Source: PALSA-612 sp963704335 (lineage in GTDB: Bacteria; Actinomycetota; Thermoleophilia; Gaiellales; Gaiellaceae). From it: 64,000 bases of DNA. The stretch spans positions 496,001 to 560,000 of the forward strand of contig OY969889.1 in assembly GCA_963704335.1 (NCBI GenBank), in the 5' to 3' direction. Below, one piece after another: positions 32,205 through 40,780 of this stretch. The number at the start of each line of letters is the position of its first letter. Position 1 is the first letter of the stretch. Position numbers and translations under genes: made by a program. The notes beneath the pieces were generated by a model. The model worked only from the letters and a program-made list of their open reading frames with translations. It was not told the origin of the DNA and did no database searches.

Positions 32205-33350
32205 TCAACCGACGACGTTCGCCCAGGCCTGCTGCCACCGCTCGTACGGGACGCAGTCGGTACGGCCGCCGAAGCCGCACCGGGCGACCGGCGTCTTCCA
32301 GAACACGAGCCGCTTGAGCAGCGCCGCGGGTGTGGCGCCGTAGTACGCCGCACACGACCCCTCCTCGGTCGCCTCCATCAGCGGGCAGGCGCGCGGGTTG
32401 ACGGGCGACTCGCGGAGCAGCAGAGACTGTGTGGACTGGACGTCGGCCGTCAGCACGTGCCGCATCCAGAGGTACGCGCAGTTGGGGTGCTTCGCCTGCT
32501 TGGCGAGCAGCCAGCTGTCGGCCCAGGCGGTGGCGCCCTCGCGGGGCACGCGCCGGCCGACCGGCACTTCCTGCGCGGTCAGCACCTGACGCTGATACGG
32601 CCAGCTCGCGCCGACGACCGCGGCCGCCGTACGGAAGTCGAGGATCTGCTCGCTCGCAAATTGCCAGTAGCGCGTCACCAGCGGCCTCTGGCGGCGCAGC
32701 AGCGCGACGGCGGAGTCGAACTGTCGAGGCGTGAGCTCGTAGACATCCCGGATGTTGAGCTCCGGGTTCCGCGCCTTCAGATAGACGGCGGCGTCCGCGA
32801 TCTGCATCGGGTTGTCGGGAACCGAGACCTTGTTGCGGAAGCGGTCGTCGTACACGGCGCGCCACGACACGGGGCTGGGCTTCGCCGCGTCGGAACGGTA
32901 GAGGAGCTCGTTGGGCGTCCACATGCTGGTGACGCCGTAGTGCACGCCGCTGACGGTGTTGTATGCGGGGGACCGGAACGACGGTGCCAGCTGCCTCCAG
33001 CCGGGGATCAGCTTCACGTTGACGGGCTGGACGTAGCGGCGTCGGATCAGCTCCCCGCTGACGTCGCCGGAGGCCGTGACGAGGTCGTAGGGACCGCGCT
33101 TCATCAGCTCGACGATGTCCGCCGAGGACCTCACCTCTCGTTTGGTGATCTTGCAGCCCGTCTCACGCTCGTAGTCACCGGAGAACGACGGATGCGAGTA
33201 GCCCGGCCACTGCAGCAGCACGAGCGAGCCCTCACCCTTGCCGACCTTCTGCGGCAGCTTGGCGGACTCCGACCCGACGCCAGCAACCGGCAGCGCCAGT
33301 GCGACCGTGGCGAGCACGGCTGCGGTCACGATCCCCCGGAACACGCTCAA
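32205..33350 (-). CDS. PotD/PotF-like polyamine-binding protein, second copy
   Basis: 381 residues with a signal peptide and no lipobox. It shares with the PotD at 35-36 kb the pattern LQWPGY/VQWPQY near the start, LNIRD(V)Y...QFDSAVALL in the middle and a cysteine-rich C-terminal end (RCGFGG-TDC then ERWQQAW). These match the family of extracellular spermidine/putrescine binding proteins. The start may be TTG at 33350 or the GTG 6 nt downstream. Two binding proteins for one set of permeases suggest different ligands. Confidence 0.78.
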   Translation of the reverse strand: MSVFRGIVTAAVLATVALALPVAGVGSESAKLPQKVGKGEGSLVLLQWPGYSHPSFSGDYERETGCKITKREVRSSADIVELMKRGPYDLVTASGDVSGELIRRRYVQPVNVKLIPGWRQLAPSFRSPAYNTVSGVHYGVTSMWTPNELLYRSDAAKPSPVSWRAVYDDRFRNKVSVPDNPMQIADAAVYLKARNPELNIRDVYELTPRQFDSAVALLRRQRPLVTRYWQFASEQILDFRTAAAVVGASWPYQRQVLTAQEVPVGRRVPREGATAWADSWLLAKQAKHPNCAYLWMRHVLTADVQSTQSLLLRESPVNPRACPLMEATEEGSCAAYYGATPAALLKRLVFWKTPVARCGFGGRTDCVPYERWQQAWANVVG

Positions 33351-33353
33351 GTT

Positions 33354-34160
33354 CTACCCGTGCCCGCCGGCAACGCTGCGGGACTCGTCGGTGAGCCGTG
33401 TCGCGAGCCAGACGGGAATGATCGAGACGACGATGACGAAGAGTGCCACGACATTGACTATCGGCTGCTCGATCGGGCGGAAGAGGTTCGAGAAGATCCA
33501 GATGGGCAGCGTCTGCTCCGCGCCGGAGGTGAAGATGGTCACCACGACCTCGTCCCACGAGAGCGCGAAGGCCAGCAGCCCGCCGGCGAGCAGCGCAGTT
33601 CTCATCTGCGGGAGCGTCACGTAGCGGAACGTCTGCCACGAGTCTGCGCCGAGATCCTTCGACGCCTCCTCGAGGTTGCCGTGCAGCCGCCGGAGACGGG
33701 CGACAGCGTTGTTGAAGACGACGACGATGCAAAACGTCGCGTGACCGATGATGATCGTCATGAGCCCGTAGTCCATGCCGACCGTCGTGTACGTCGTCTG
33801 GAGCGCGAGGCCGGTGATGATGCCGGGCAGCGCGATCGGAAGGATCACGAGCAGCGTGACCGTTTCGCGCCCGAAGAACGAGAAGCGCGTCATCGCGAGC
33901 GAAAGCAGCATCCCGAGAGCCAGGGCCACGGCGGTCGCTCCCAGCGCCACCTTGACGGACAGCAGGAGCGCGTCCCGAACGGCCGGGTCGTTGTACGCCT
34001 CGCTGAACCACTTGGTCGAGAAGTTGTCGATAGGCCAGCGCTGGGTGATGCTCTCATTGAACGCGTAGACGGCTACGAGGATCAGCGGCAGGTAGATGAA
34101 CGCGAGCGTCAGGCCCGTCCCGAGCCGGAGAAAGATCCGTGCGGCCCGGGGCTCGCTCAT
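33354..34160 (-). CDS. potC: Spermidine/putrescine ABC transporter permease (PotC)
   Basis: 268 residues, six helices, starting at an ATG that overlaps the potB stop (ATGA). The ATPase-docking loop is LEEASKDLGADSWQTFRYVTLP (about residues 161-182). Its ending, 3 bp before the next binding-protein gene, makes coupling likely. The open frame continues far upstream but only this part has family features. Confidence 0.87.
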   Translation of the reverse strand: MSEPRAARIFLRLGTGLTLAFIYLPLILVAVYAFNESITQRWPIDNFSTKWFSEAYNDPAVRDALLLSVKVALGATAVALALGMLLSLAMTRFSFFGRETVTLLVILPIALPGIITGLALQTTYTTVGMDYGLMTIIIGHATFCIVVVFNNAVARLRRLHGNLEEASKDLGADSWQTFRYVTLPQMRTALLAGGLLAFALSWDEVVVTIFTSGAEQTLPIWIFSNLFRPIEQPIVNVVALFVIVVSIIPVWLATRLTDESRSVAGGHG

Positions 34161-35053
34161 AGGGCCTCGAACGCCCTCAGTCGCCTCGCCACCAGCAGAT
34201 AGACGGTCATGATCGCGATCGGGACGAACGTGTACGCGGCGGCGACCGGCAGGTTCACCCCGCGCTCGGCATAGATGACAGTGCCGATGTACTGCTCGCT
34301 GGTGATGAGGCCGGGGGCAATGTAGTCCCCGAGCGTAAGCGAGAACGTGAAGATGGAGCCGGCGACGACGGCCGGGAAGACGAGCGGCAGCGTCACTCTC
34401 GTGAACGTGCGCAGCGACCGTCCGCCGAGGTCGGCCGACGCCTCGAGTAGCGACCCGGGAATCCGCTCCAGCCCGACATAGATGGGCAGGATCATGAACG
34501 GCAGCCAGAGGTACGTGAACACGAGCATCAGGCCGACGGTGGAGTAGCCATCGAATGACAACCCAAACGGCTCCAACGCCCAGTTGATGACGCCGTTGTC
34601 GGAGAGGATCGTGCGCCAGGCGTACGCCTTCACGAGGTAGCTGGCCCACAGCGGCAGAAGCACCGATACGACGAGGAGGTTGCGCGCCCGCGAGGACGCG
34701 ACCCTCGCCATGTAGTAGGCGATCGGGAAGGCGAGGAGCGCACACAGCACGGTCACCAGCGACGCCATGCGCACCGTGCGCCAGGCGACCTCGCGGTAGA
34801 CCGGCTCCTCGAAGATCCGGCGGAAGTTGTCGAGCGTGAATGTATGGACGATCTCGGCCGTGAAGGAGTCCGTGTCCCAGAAAGCAGCGAGCAGCAGGAC
34901 GAAGAGCGAGCCGAGGTAGCCGACGACCAGCCAACCCATGGGCCCGGCGAGCAGCGCACCCAGGCCGACACGCGGATGGCGGTAGAAGAACGACGAGAGC
35001 CGCCGCCCCAGCGTGGGCCGGGGCGGCGGCTCTCCGTACGGGACCGAGGTCAC
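34157..35053 (-). CDS. potB: Spermidine/putrescine ABC transporter permease (PotB)
   Basis: 298 residues, six helices after a Pro/Arg-rich start. The EAA loop is LLEASADLGGRSLRTFTRVTLP (about residues 202-223) and the segment LTLGDYIAPGL is characteristic of PotB. It begins 21 bp after potD and overlaps potC by 4 bp. With PotC it forms the membrane channel. Confidence 0.87.
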   Translation of the reverse strand: MTSVPYGEPPPRPTLGRRLSSFFYRHPRVGLGALLAGPMGWLVVGYLGSLFVLLLAAFWDTDSFTAEIVHTFTLDNFRRIFEEPVYREVAWRTVRMASLVTVLCALLAFPIAYYMARVASSRARNLLVVSVLLPLWASYLVKAYAWRTILSDNGVINWALEPFGLSFDGYSTVGLMLVFTYLWLPFMILPIYVGLERIPGSLLEASADLGGRSLRTFTRVTLPLVFPAVVAGSIFTFSLTLGDYIAPGLITSEQYIGTVIYAERGVNLPVAAAYTFVPIAIMTVYLLVARRLRAFEAL

Positions 35054-35074
35054 TGGGTGCTGGCGTGCCTCGCT

Positions 35075-36268
35075 CTAGCCCTTGATCTCCGTCCAGGCGT
35101 TTCGCCAGTCCTCCTGCGTCACGCAGGTGCCGCCTTCACCGCCGCAGTCCTCCGTCGGCGTATCCCAGTAGTAGACGTCCTCCCACCAGGTCTCGTCGTC
35201 TGCGTGGTAGTTCGTGCAGTGATTCGCGTCCTTCGTCAGCTCGCACGCCTTGAGGTTGGCGGGCGCCTCTCCGAAGCCCTCGGCGACCGTCGCCTGCGTC
35301 TCCGGAGCCATCATGTGGTCCATCCACAGGTACATGCAGTTCGGGTTGGAAGCGTTGGACGCGATCATCCACGTGTCCGACCAGCCCGTTGTGCCCTCCT
35401 TCGGCTTGATGCCCTCCACCGGCTGGTCGTCATCGCCGAGGAGCTTGACCTGGAGTGGCCATGACGTCCCCACGACGCTGTCCTTGTTCGCGAACGACTG
35501 GATCTGCTTCGCGTAGTCGACCCAGTACTCACCGACGTTGGGCGCGAGCGTCTCGAGCAAGGCGACGGCCGCGTCGAACTGCTCCTGCGTCAACTGGTAC
35601 GGGTCCTCGATTCCGAGATCCGGCTGCGTCGCCTTCAGGTAGAGGGCGGCGTCCGCAATGAAGATCGAGTCGTCGTAGATCGAGATCTTCCCCTTGTGAG
35701 GCGTGTTCGCGTCCCAGATGACGGACCAGCTGTCCGGAGCAGGCGTGACCTCGTCCGTGCGGAACGTGAGGAGGTTCGGCCCACGGCCGTGCGGTGCGCC
35801 GTACTGCTCGCCGTCCTTCGAGTTGTAGGACTGGAGCTTCAGGCCCTCCGCGATGTCCGCATAGTTCGAGAGCAGGTCGGTGTTGACGGGCGCGACGTCG
35901 CCGGCCGCCATCAACCGCACGCTCGTGTGACCCGAGGCCGAGACGCCGTCGTACTCACCCGACTGAAGCAGCGAGATCATGTCGTCGCCCGTGCCGGCGT
36001 CCTTCGTAGTGACCTGGCAGCCGCTGGCCTCCTCGAACTCGTCCACCAGCGTCGCGTACTGCGGCCACTGGACGATGTTGACGGCGCCCTCCTCCTGGGC
36101 GTTCGTCTGGATCTCCTCGATCGTCGAACCGAGGCCCTCGAGCTGCCAGTCTCCGGACGCACTGCTGTCGCCGTCGCCGCCGCACCCCGCGGCGAGAAAC
36201 GCCATGGCGCCCACCAGGACGACCAGGGTTGCTAGACCGAGATGCTTCCTCCGCATCTTCTCTCTCAT
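35075..36268 (-). CDS. potD: Polyamine-binding lipoprotein (PotD)
   Basis: 397 residues. A type II signal peptide ends in the lipobox LAAGC (Cys at about residue 29), followed by a Gly/Asp/Ser-rich spacer. The binding domain has VQWPQYATLVDEFE, acidic residues DDMISLLQSGEYDG and TGWSDTWMIASNA. Four C-terminal cysteines may form disulfides. The ATG overlaps the potA stop. It captures putrescine or spermidine for PotABC. Confidence 0.85.
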   Translation of the reverse strand: MREKMRRKHLGLATLVVLVGAMAFLAAGCGGDGDSSASGDWQLEGLGSTIEEIQTNAQEEGAVNIVQWPQYATLVDEFEEASGCQVTTKDAGTGDDMISLLQSGEYDGVSASGHTSVRLMAAGDVAPVNTDLLSNYADIAEGLKLQSYNSKDGEQYGAPHGRGPNLLTFRTDEVTPAPDSWSVIWDANTPHKGKISIYDDSIFIADAALYLKATQPDLGIEDPYQLTQEQFDAAVALLETLAPNVGEYWVDYAKQIQSFANKDSVVGTSWPLQVKLLGDDDQPVEGIKPKEGTTGWSDTWMIASNASNPNCMYLWMDHMMAPETQATVAEGFGEAPANLKACELTKDANHCTNYHADDETWWEDVYYWDTPTEDCGGEGGTCVTQEDWRNAWTEIKG

Positions 36269-37332
36269 TCCGTGCCCTCCCTTTCCCCCCGTTGTTCGAT
36301 CACATAGGTGTGCTCGGGCCGCCAGGCCAGACGCACCGGGCGGCCTCGCTCCTCCGTCACGTCGTCGGTGTTCTGGCGGACGACGGTCAGCGCACCACCT
36401 GCGTCGAGATCGACGATGTAGCGCGTAACCGAGCCCAGATAGACCACCTCCCGCAGAACGCCGGTTTCCGTTTCCTCACCCGGCCCAGCGGTATCGCCGG
36501 CGTCGAGCAGGCGGATCTTCTCAGGTCGCACCGTGAAGCGTCGCCCGTCCCGCTCCAGCATGTTGGAGACGCCCACGAAGCCCGCTACGAACTCCGTCGC
36601 CGGCCGTTCGTAGACCTCCACGGGCGTCCCCACCTGGTCGATTCGGCCCTGGCTGAAGACGGCGACGCGATCGCTCATCGTCAACGCCTCGTCCTGATCG
36701 TGCGTCACGTAGACGAACGTGATGCTGACGTCCTGCTGGATGCGCTTGAGCTCGATCTGCATCTCCTCGCGCAGCTTGAGGTCGAGCGCGCCGAGCGGCT
36801 CGTCCAGCAGCAGCACGCGCGGGCGGTTGACGAGCGCCCGCGCAAGAGCGACGCGTTGCCGCTGGCCGCCCGAGAGCTGCGCAGGCTTGCGCGCGCCGAA
36901 CTGCGGGAGGCGGACGGTCTCGAGCGCCTCCGCCACGCGAGTCCGGCGCTCCTCCTTGGGCACGCGCTTGACCCTCAGCCCGTACTCGACGTTCTCGGCA
37001 ACCGTCATGTGCGGAAAGAGCGCGTAGTCCTGGAACACAGTGTTCACGTCGCGGTCGTATGGCGGCTTGTCCGCCACGTTGACCCCGCCGAGCATGATCT
37101 GGCCGGAGTCCGGTCGCTCGAAACCGGCGATCAGCCGCAGCGTCGTCGTCTTCCCGGATCCCGACGGACCGAGCATCGTGAAGAACTCACCGCGCGGGAT
37201 CTCGAGATCGATCGAGTCGACCGCGACGACGTCTCCGAACGTCTTGCGCACTGCGACGAGCCGGACGTCGGCCTCGACGACCTCCTCCGCGATCGGGCTA
37301 GGCCGCTCCCGCGCTTGCGTCGACAAGCGCAC
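36265..37332 (-). CDS. potA: Spermidine/putrescine ABC transporter ATPase (PotA)
   Basis: 355 residues from a GTG, overlapping gabT by 35 bp. Walker A GPSGSGKTT, signature LSGGQRQRV, Walker B LLLDEPLGALD and VTHDQDEA are intact, followed by a TOBE domain of about 100 residues. VFQDYALFPHM is the usual Q-loop. It powers PotBC. The long overlap with gabT ties importer translation to the GABA aminotransferase. Confidence 0.88.
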   Translation of the reverse strand: MRLSTQARERPSPIAEEVVEADVRLVAVRKTFGDVVAVDSIDLEIPRGEFFTMLGPSGSGKTTTLRLIAGFERPDSGQIMLGGVNVADKPPYDRDVNTVFQDYALFPHMTVAENVEYGLRVKRVPKEERRTRVAEALETVRLPQFGARKPAQLSGGQRQRVALARALVNRPRVLLLDEPLGALDLKLREEMQIELKRIQQDVSITFVYVTHDQDEALTMSDRVAVFSQGRIDQVGTPVEVYERPATEFVAGFVGVSNMLERDGRRFTVRPEKIRLLDAGDTAGPGEETETGVLREVVYLGSVTRYIVDLDAGGALTVVRQNTDDVTEERGRPVRLAWRPEHTYVIEQRGEREGTE

Positions 37333-38599
37333 CCTCCAGGATGCTGAGCCCTTCCTCGATCTCCTCGTCCGCCTCGATCAGCGGCGGCAGGAGGCGCAGG
37401 ACGTTCCCGTACATGCCACAGGAGAGGAGCATGAGGCCGCGCTCCCGCGCCAGCCCGACCGTCCGCCTGGCGAGCTCCCCGTCCGGCTGCCTCGTCTCTC
37501 GGTCGCTGACAAGCTCCACGGCGAGCATGGGGCCGAGGCCGCGCACCTCGCCGACGGCCGGCACTGTCGCCGCCAGCTCATCGAGCGCCGAGCGCAGCCG
37601 CTTGCCGAGTGCGTCCGCCCGCGCGCGAAACTCGGGCGTCGCCACCTCGTCCAACACGGCCAGCGCGGCGGCGCACGAAAGCGGATTGCCGCCGAACGTG
37701 CCCCCCAGCCCACCGGGATGCGGAGCGTCCATCACCTCGGCCCTGCCGGTCACTCCCGCCAGGGGTAGGCCGCCGCCGAGCGACTTCCCCGACACGACGA
37801 TGTCCGGCTCCACGCCGTAGTGCTCGATTGCCCAGACCGGCCCTGTACGACCGGCGCCCGACTGCACCTCGTCGTCGACGTAGAGGATGCCGTGCTTCGA
37901 GAGCAGCTCCTTCAGCCGTCCCGGAAAGTCGTCGGGCATGGGGATGAAGCCGCCCTCGCCCTGCACCGGCTCGAGCACCGCGCAGGCCACCGACTCCGGG
38001 TCGACGTCCGAGCGGAAGAGATCCTCGAGCGCCTCCAGCGCCGCGTCACTCGAGACGCCGCGATACGGATACGGGCCGGGCGCGCGGTAGACCTCGGGCG
38101 CAAACGGGCCAAACCCCTTCTTGTACGTGAGCTTCGCCGTCATCGTCATCGTCAGCAGCGTCCGACCGTGGAACGCGTTCTCGAACACGAGCACCGCGGG
38201 ACGGCCTGTCGCTGCGCGGGCGATCTTCACGGCGTTCTCGATCGCCTCCGCGCCGGAGTTGACGAGGATCGAGCGCTGCTCGCCGCCTCCGCACGGTGAC
38301 AGCTCCGCCAGGCGCTTGCAGACCTCAACGTAGGGCTCATAGACGCCGACCATGAAGCACTGGTGGAGGTAGCGGTCGGCCTGCTCGTGGATCGCCGCCA
38401 CCACCGGCGGGAAGCCGTGCCCGGTGTTCTGACACGCGATGCCGCCCGCAAAGTCGATGAAGCTGCGGCCGTCGACATCCCAGACGCGTGCACCCTCGGC
38501 ACGCTCGACGACGATCTCCGAGGCAGAGATCCCGCGGGCGACGTAACGGTCGCGCTGGGCGAGGATCCGCTCGGTGTCGGTCGTCTCTCGTGTGGCCAA
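37298..38599 (-). CDS. gabT: 4-aminobutyrate aminotransferase-like class III enzyme
   Basis: 433 residues from a TTG that is 6 nt after TACACT, a leaderless layout; a GTG 18 bp upstream is also in frame. PLP lysine in VSGKSLGGGLPL, GSEAI-type loop NSGAEAIENAVK and Asp in VDDEVQSGAGRTG. It fits GabT: GABA plus 2-oxoglutarate to succinate semialdehyde and glutamate. It is the first gene of the 11-gene polyamine unit and completes the route putrescine to 4-aminobutanal to GABA to succinate semialdehyde. No succinate semialdehyde dehydrogenase is present. Confidence 0.83.
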   Translation of the reverse strand: MATRETTDTERILAQRDRYVARGISASEIVVERAEGARVWDVDGRSFIDFAGGIACQNTGHGFPPVVAAIHEQADRYLHQCFMVGVYEPYVEVCKRLAELSPCGGGEQRSILVNSGAEAIENAVKIARAATGRPAVLVFENAFHGRTLLTMTMTAKLTYKKGFGPFAPEVYRAPGPYPYRGVSSDAALEALEDLFRSDVDPESVACAVLEPVQGEGGFIPMPDDFPGRLKELLSKHGILYVDDEVQSGAGRTGPVWAIEHYGVEPDIVVSGKSLGGGLPLAGVTGRAEVMDAPHPGGLGGTFGGNPLSCAAALAVLDEVATPEFRARADALGKRLRSALDELAATVPAVGEVRGLGPMLAVELVSDRETRQPDGELARRTVGLARERGLMLLSCGMYGNVLRLLPPLIEADEEIEEGLSILEGALVDASAGAA

Positions 38600-38632
38600 G
38601 GCCGGAGTGTACGGCACACTTCGCGACAGAAC

Positions 38633-39713
38633 ATGCGGACATACGACCGTAGAGGCGTGCTGGCGGCGGGTGCTGCGCTCGCGCTGTCCGCCTCGCGCGC
38701 GGGCAGCGCGCTGGCTCGCCCGGCGGCCGGGATGCTGCACTACTACAACTGGATCGACTACGTGAACCCGGAGACGTACGCCGCGTTCACGAAGGCGACG
38801 GGCATCGCTGTCCGCAGGTCGTATTACTCCTCCAACGAGGCGCTGCTGGCGAGGTTGAGGAACGGCGCCCGGGGCTACGACCTCGCGGCACCCACCGGCT
38901 ACACGATCGCCACGCTCGCGGACGAGGGGCTTCTGCGCCGGATCGACTGGAAGAAGCTGCCCAGCGTGCGCCAGACGATCGACCGGAAGTTCCTCGGCCT
39001 GCCGCACGACCCGGACGATCGCTGGTCGGTGCCGAAGGACTGGGGCACGACCGGCTTCATGTACCGGACGGACAAGATCAAGGAACGGCCGACGTCGTGG
39101 GCGCAGTTCTTCTCGCTGTTCGAGAAGTACCCGCGCAAGCTGACGCTGCTCGACGGCTCCGCCGAGGTGATCGGCTCGGTGGCCGTGATGATGGGCTACT
39201 CGTTCAGCACCGACGCCGAGAAGGAGCTCGACCGGGTGCGGACGTTCCTGCTTCGCCTACGGCCGTTCGTCCGCGCCTTCGACTCGCGCGGCTACGCCAC
39301 GATGATCGCCCGGGGCAAGGCATACGGCGGGCTCGGCTGGAACGGCGACGGCGCCTATGTCATCGCGCACGCGCCCAAGCACGCGGCCGACTACGTCGTC
39401 GCGTCGGAAGGCGGCGAGTTGTGGGTCGATTCGCACGTCATCCCCAGGGGCGCGCCGAACCCGGCGGCTGCGCACGCATGGATCGACTTCATGTACAAGC
39501 CCAGGATCAGCGCGATGGAGACGCTCTACACGTACTTCGGCTCGCCTGTCAGGCGTTCGCTGCTGGCGCCGATCCTCGCGCCGACCGTCCTGCGCAACCC
39601 CGACGTCTTCCCGCCCGCCTCGACCTACAGGCGCCTGGAGCCGAGCAACCTCTCGCCCAGGGGCCTCGCAGGCGAGGGAGCGGATCTGGGCCGAGGTCAA
39701 GGCCGCGAGATGA
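38633..39713 (+). pseudogene. Third PotD-like binding protein, frameshifted near its 3' end
   Basis: The first about 343 residues are a PotD-like binding protein with a twin-arginine-like signal (YDRRGVLAAG) and MLHYYNWIDYVNPET at the mature start. After LEPSNLSPR the frame runs on into the downstream sulfite-oxidase gene. Removing one G from the GGGG run at 39660-39663 gives the normal family ending (ARERIWAEVKAAR) and a TGA at 39711-39713 that overlaps the next ATG as ATGA. The intact form would be 359 residues. Either a recent lesion or a sequencing insertion; a real fusion protein is less likely. Confidence 0.8.
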
Positions 39714-40780
39714 GCGAGACAGAGACACCGATCAGCATCGACGAGCTCCGCCTCGCGGCGCGGAATCACGCGATGCCGCTCGAGGCGCTGCGCTACGCGA
39801 TCACCCCGCCCGGCCTGCACTACCTGCTCATCCACTACGACATTCCGGTCGTCGACGAGGCGACCTATCGGCTGGAGGTGGACGGCCTGGTCGCCACGCC
39901 GTTGTCACTGTCGCTGGACGAATTGCGGGCACGGCCGGCGGTCGAGCTGGCGGTGACGATGGAATGCGCGGGCAACGGGCGCGCGTTGCTGGAACCGCAC
40001 GTCGTCAGCCAGCCGTGGCTGCAGGAGGCGGTGGGCACCGCGCGCTGGCGCGGGACGCCGCTGCGCGCGCTCCTTGCGGAAGCCGGCGTGACGGACAACG
40101 CGGTGGAAGTCGTCTTCACCGGCCTCGACCACGGGCTGGAAGGCGGCATCGAGCAGGCCTACCAGCGCAGCCTGTCGCTCATCGACACGCATCGTCCGGA
40201 AGTGCTCCTGGCCTACGAGATGAACGGTGCGCCGCTCGCTCCGCAGCACGGCTTCCCGCTTCGTCTGCTCGTCCCCGGCTGGTACGGCATGACGAGCGTC
40301 AAGTGGCTCGGTCGCATCACCGCCGTCGACCGTCCATTCGAGGGCTACCAGCAGTCACACTCCTACCGCCTGCGCCAGGACGAGGACGAGGCCGGCGAGC
40401 CGCTGTCGCGGATGCTGCCGCGGGCGCTGATGGCTCCGCCTGGCTTCCCGGAGTTCGCGACCCGCAGCCGCATCGTGCCCGCCGGGCCTTGTCTGCTCGA
40501 GGGGCGGGCCTGGTCGGGGCTGGGCGAGGTGGAGGCGGTGGAGATTTCGATGAACGGCGGGGAGACTTGGGGAGCCGCCGATCTGGAGGACGACCTCGGC
40601 TCGCAGTGGGCGTGGCGGCGCTGGACGTTCGCCTGGAGCGCGCTGGCGGGCGAGTACGAGCTCTGCTGCCGCGCGCGCGACGCGGCGGGCAACGAGCAGC
40701 CGCTGGAGCCGTCGTGGAACCTCGGCGGCTACGTGAACAACGCCGTGCAGCGCATTCCCGTCACCGTAAACGGGGGATGA
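39710..40780 (+). CDS. Sulfite-oxidase-like molybdopterin enzyme
   Basis: 356 residues from the ATG at 39710. The molybdenum-ligating cysteine is in TMECAGNGR (about residue 84). The Moco domain continues with GTPLRALLAEAGV and ends near LGRITAVDRPFEGYQQ; a C-terminal dimerisation domain of about 110 residues with immunoglobulin-like strands (AVEISMNGGETWG) follows. No signal peptide or haem domain, so it resembles SorA/SoxC-type catalytic subunits acting in the cytoplasm or exported with a partner. Overlaps the convergent LLM gene by 20 bp. Electron acceptor unknown. Confidence 0.82.
   Translation: MSETETPISIDELRLAARNHAMPLEALRYAITPPGLHYLLIHYDIPVVDEATYRLEVDGLVATPLSLSLDELRARPAVELAVTMECAGNGRALLEPHVVSQPWLQEAVGTARWRGTPLRALLAEAGVTDNAVEVVFTGLDHGLEGGIEQAYQRSLSLIDTHRPEVLLAYEMNGAPLAPQHGFPLRLLVPGWYGMTSVKWLGRITAVDRPFEGYQQSHSYRLRQDEDEAGEPLSRMLPRALMAPPGFPEFATRSRIVPAGPCLLEGRAWSGLGEVEAVEISMNGGETWGAADLEDDLGSQWAWRRWTFAWSALAGEYELCCRARDAAGNEQPLEPSWNLGGYVNNAVQRIPVTVNGG

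Noticed and set aside
30642..34202. Plus-strand open frame of 1186 codons opposite the polyamine operon
   Set aside because: It is antisense to aldehyde dehydrogenase, binding protein and permease genes with intact motifs. Its composition (Arg, His, Asp, Leu-rich) is that of a GC-rich shadow frame.
38363..40780. Annotating one 805-residue protein from 38363
   Set aside because: The first 90 codons are antisense to gabT, and the join between PotD and the oxidase depends on one extra G. Two genes are better supported.
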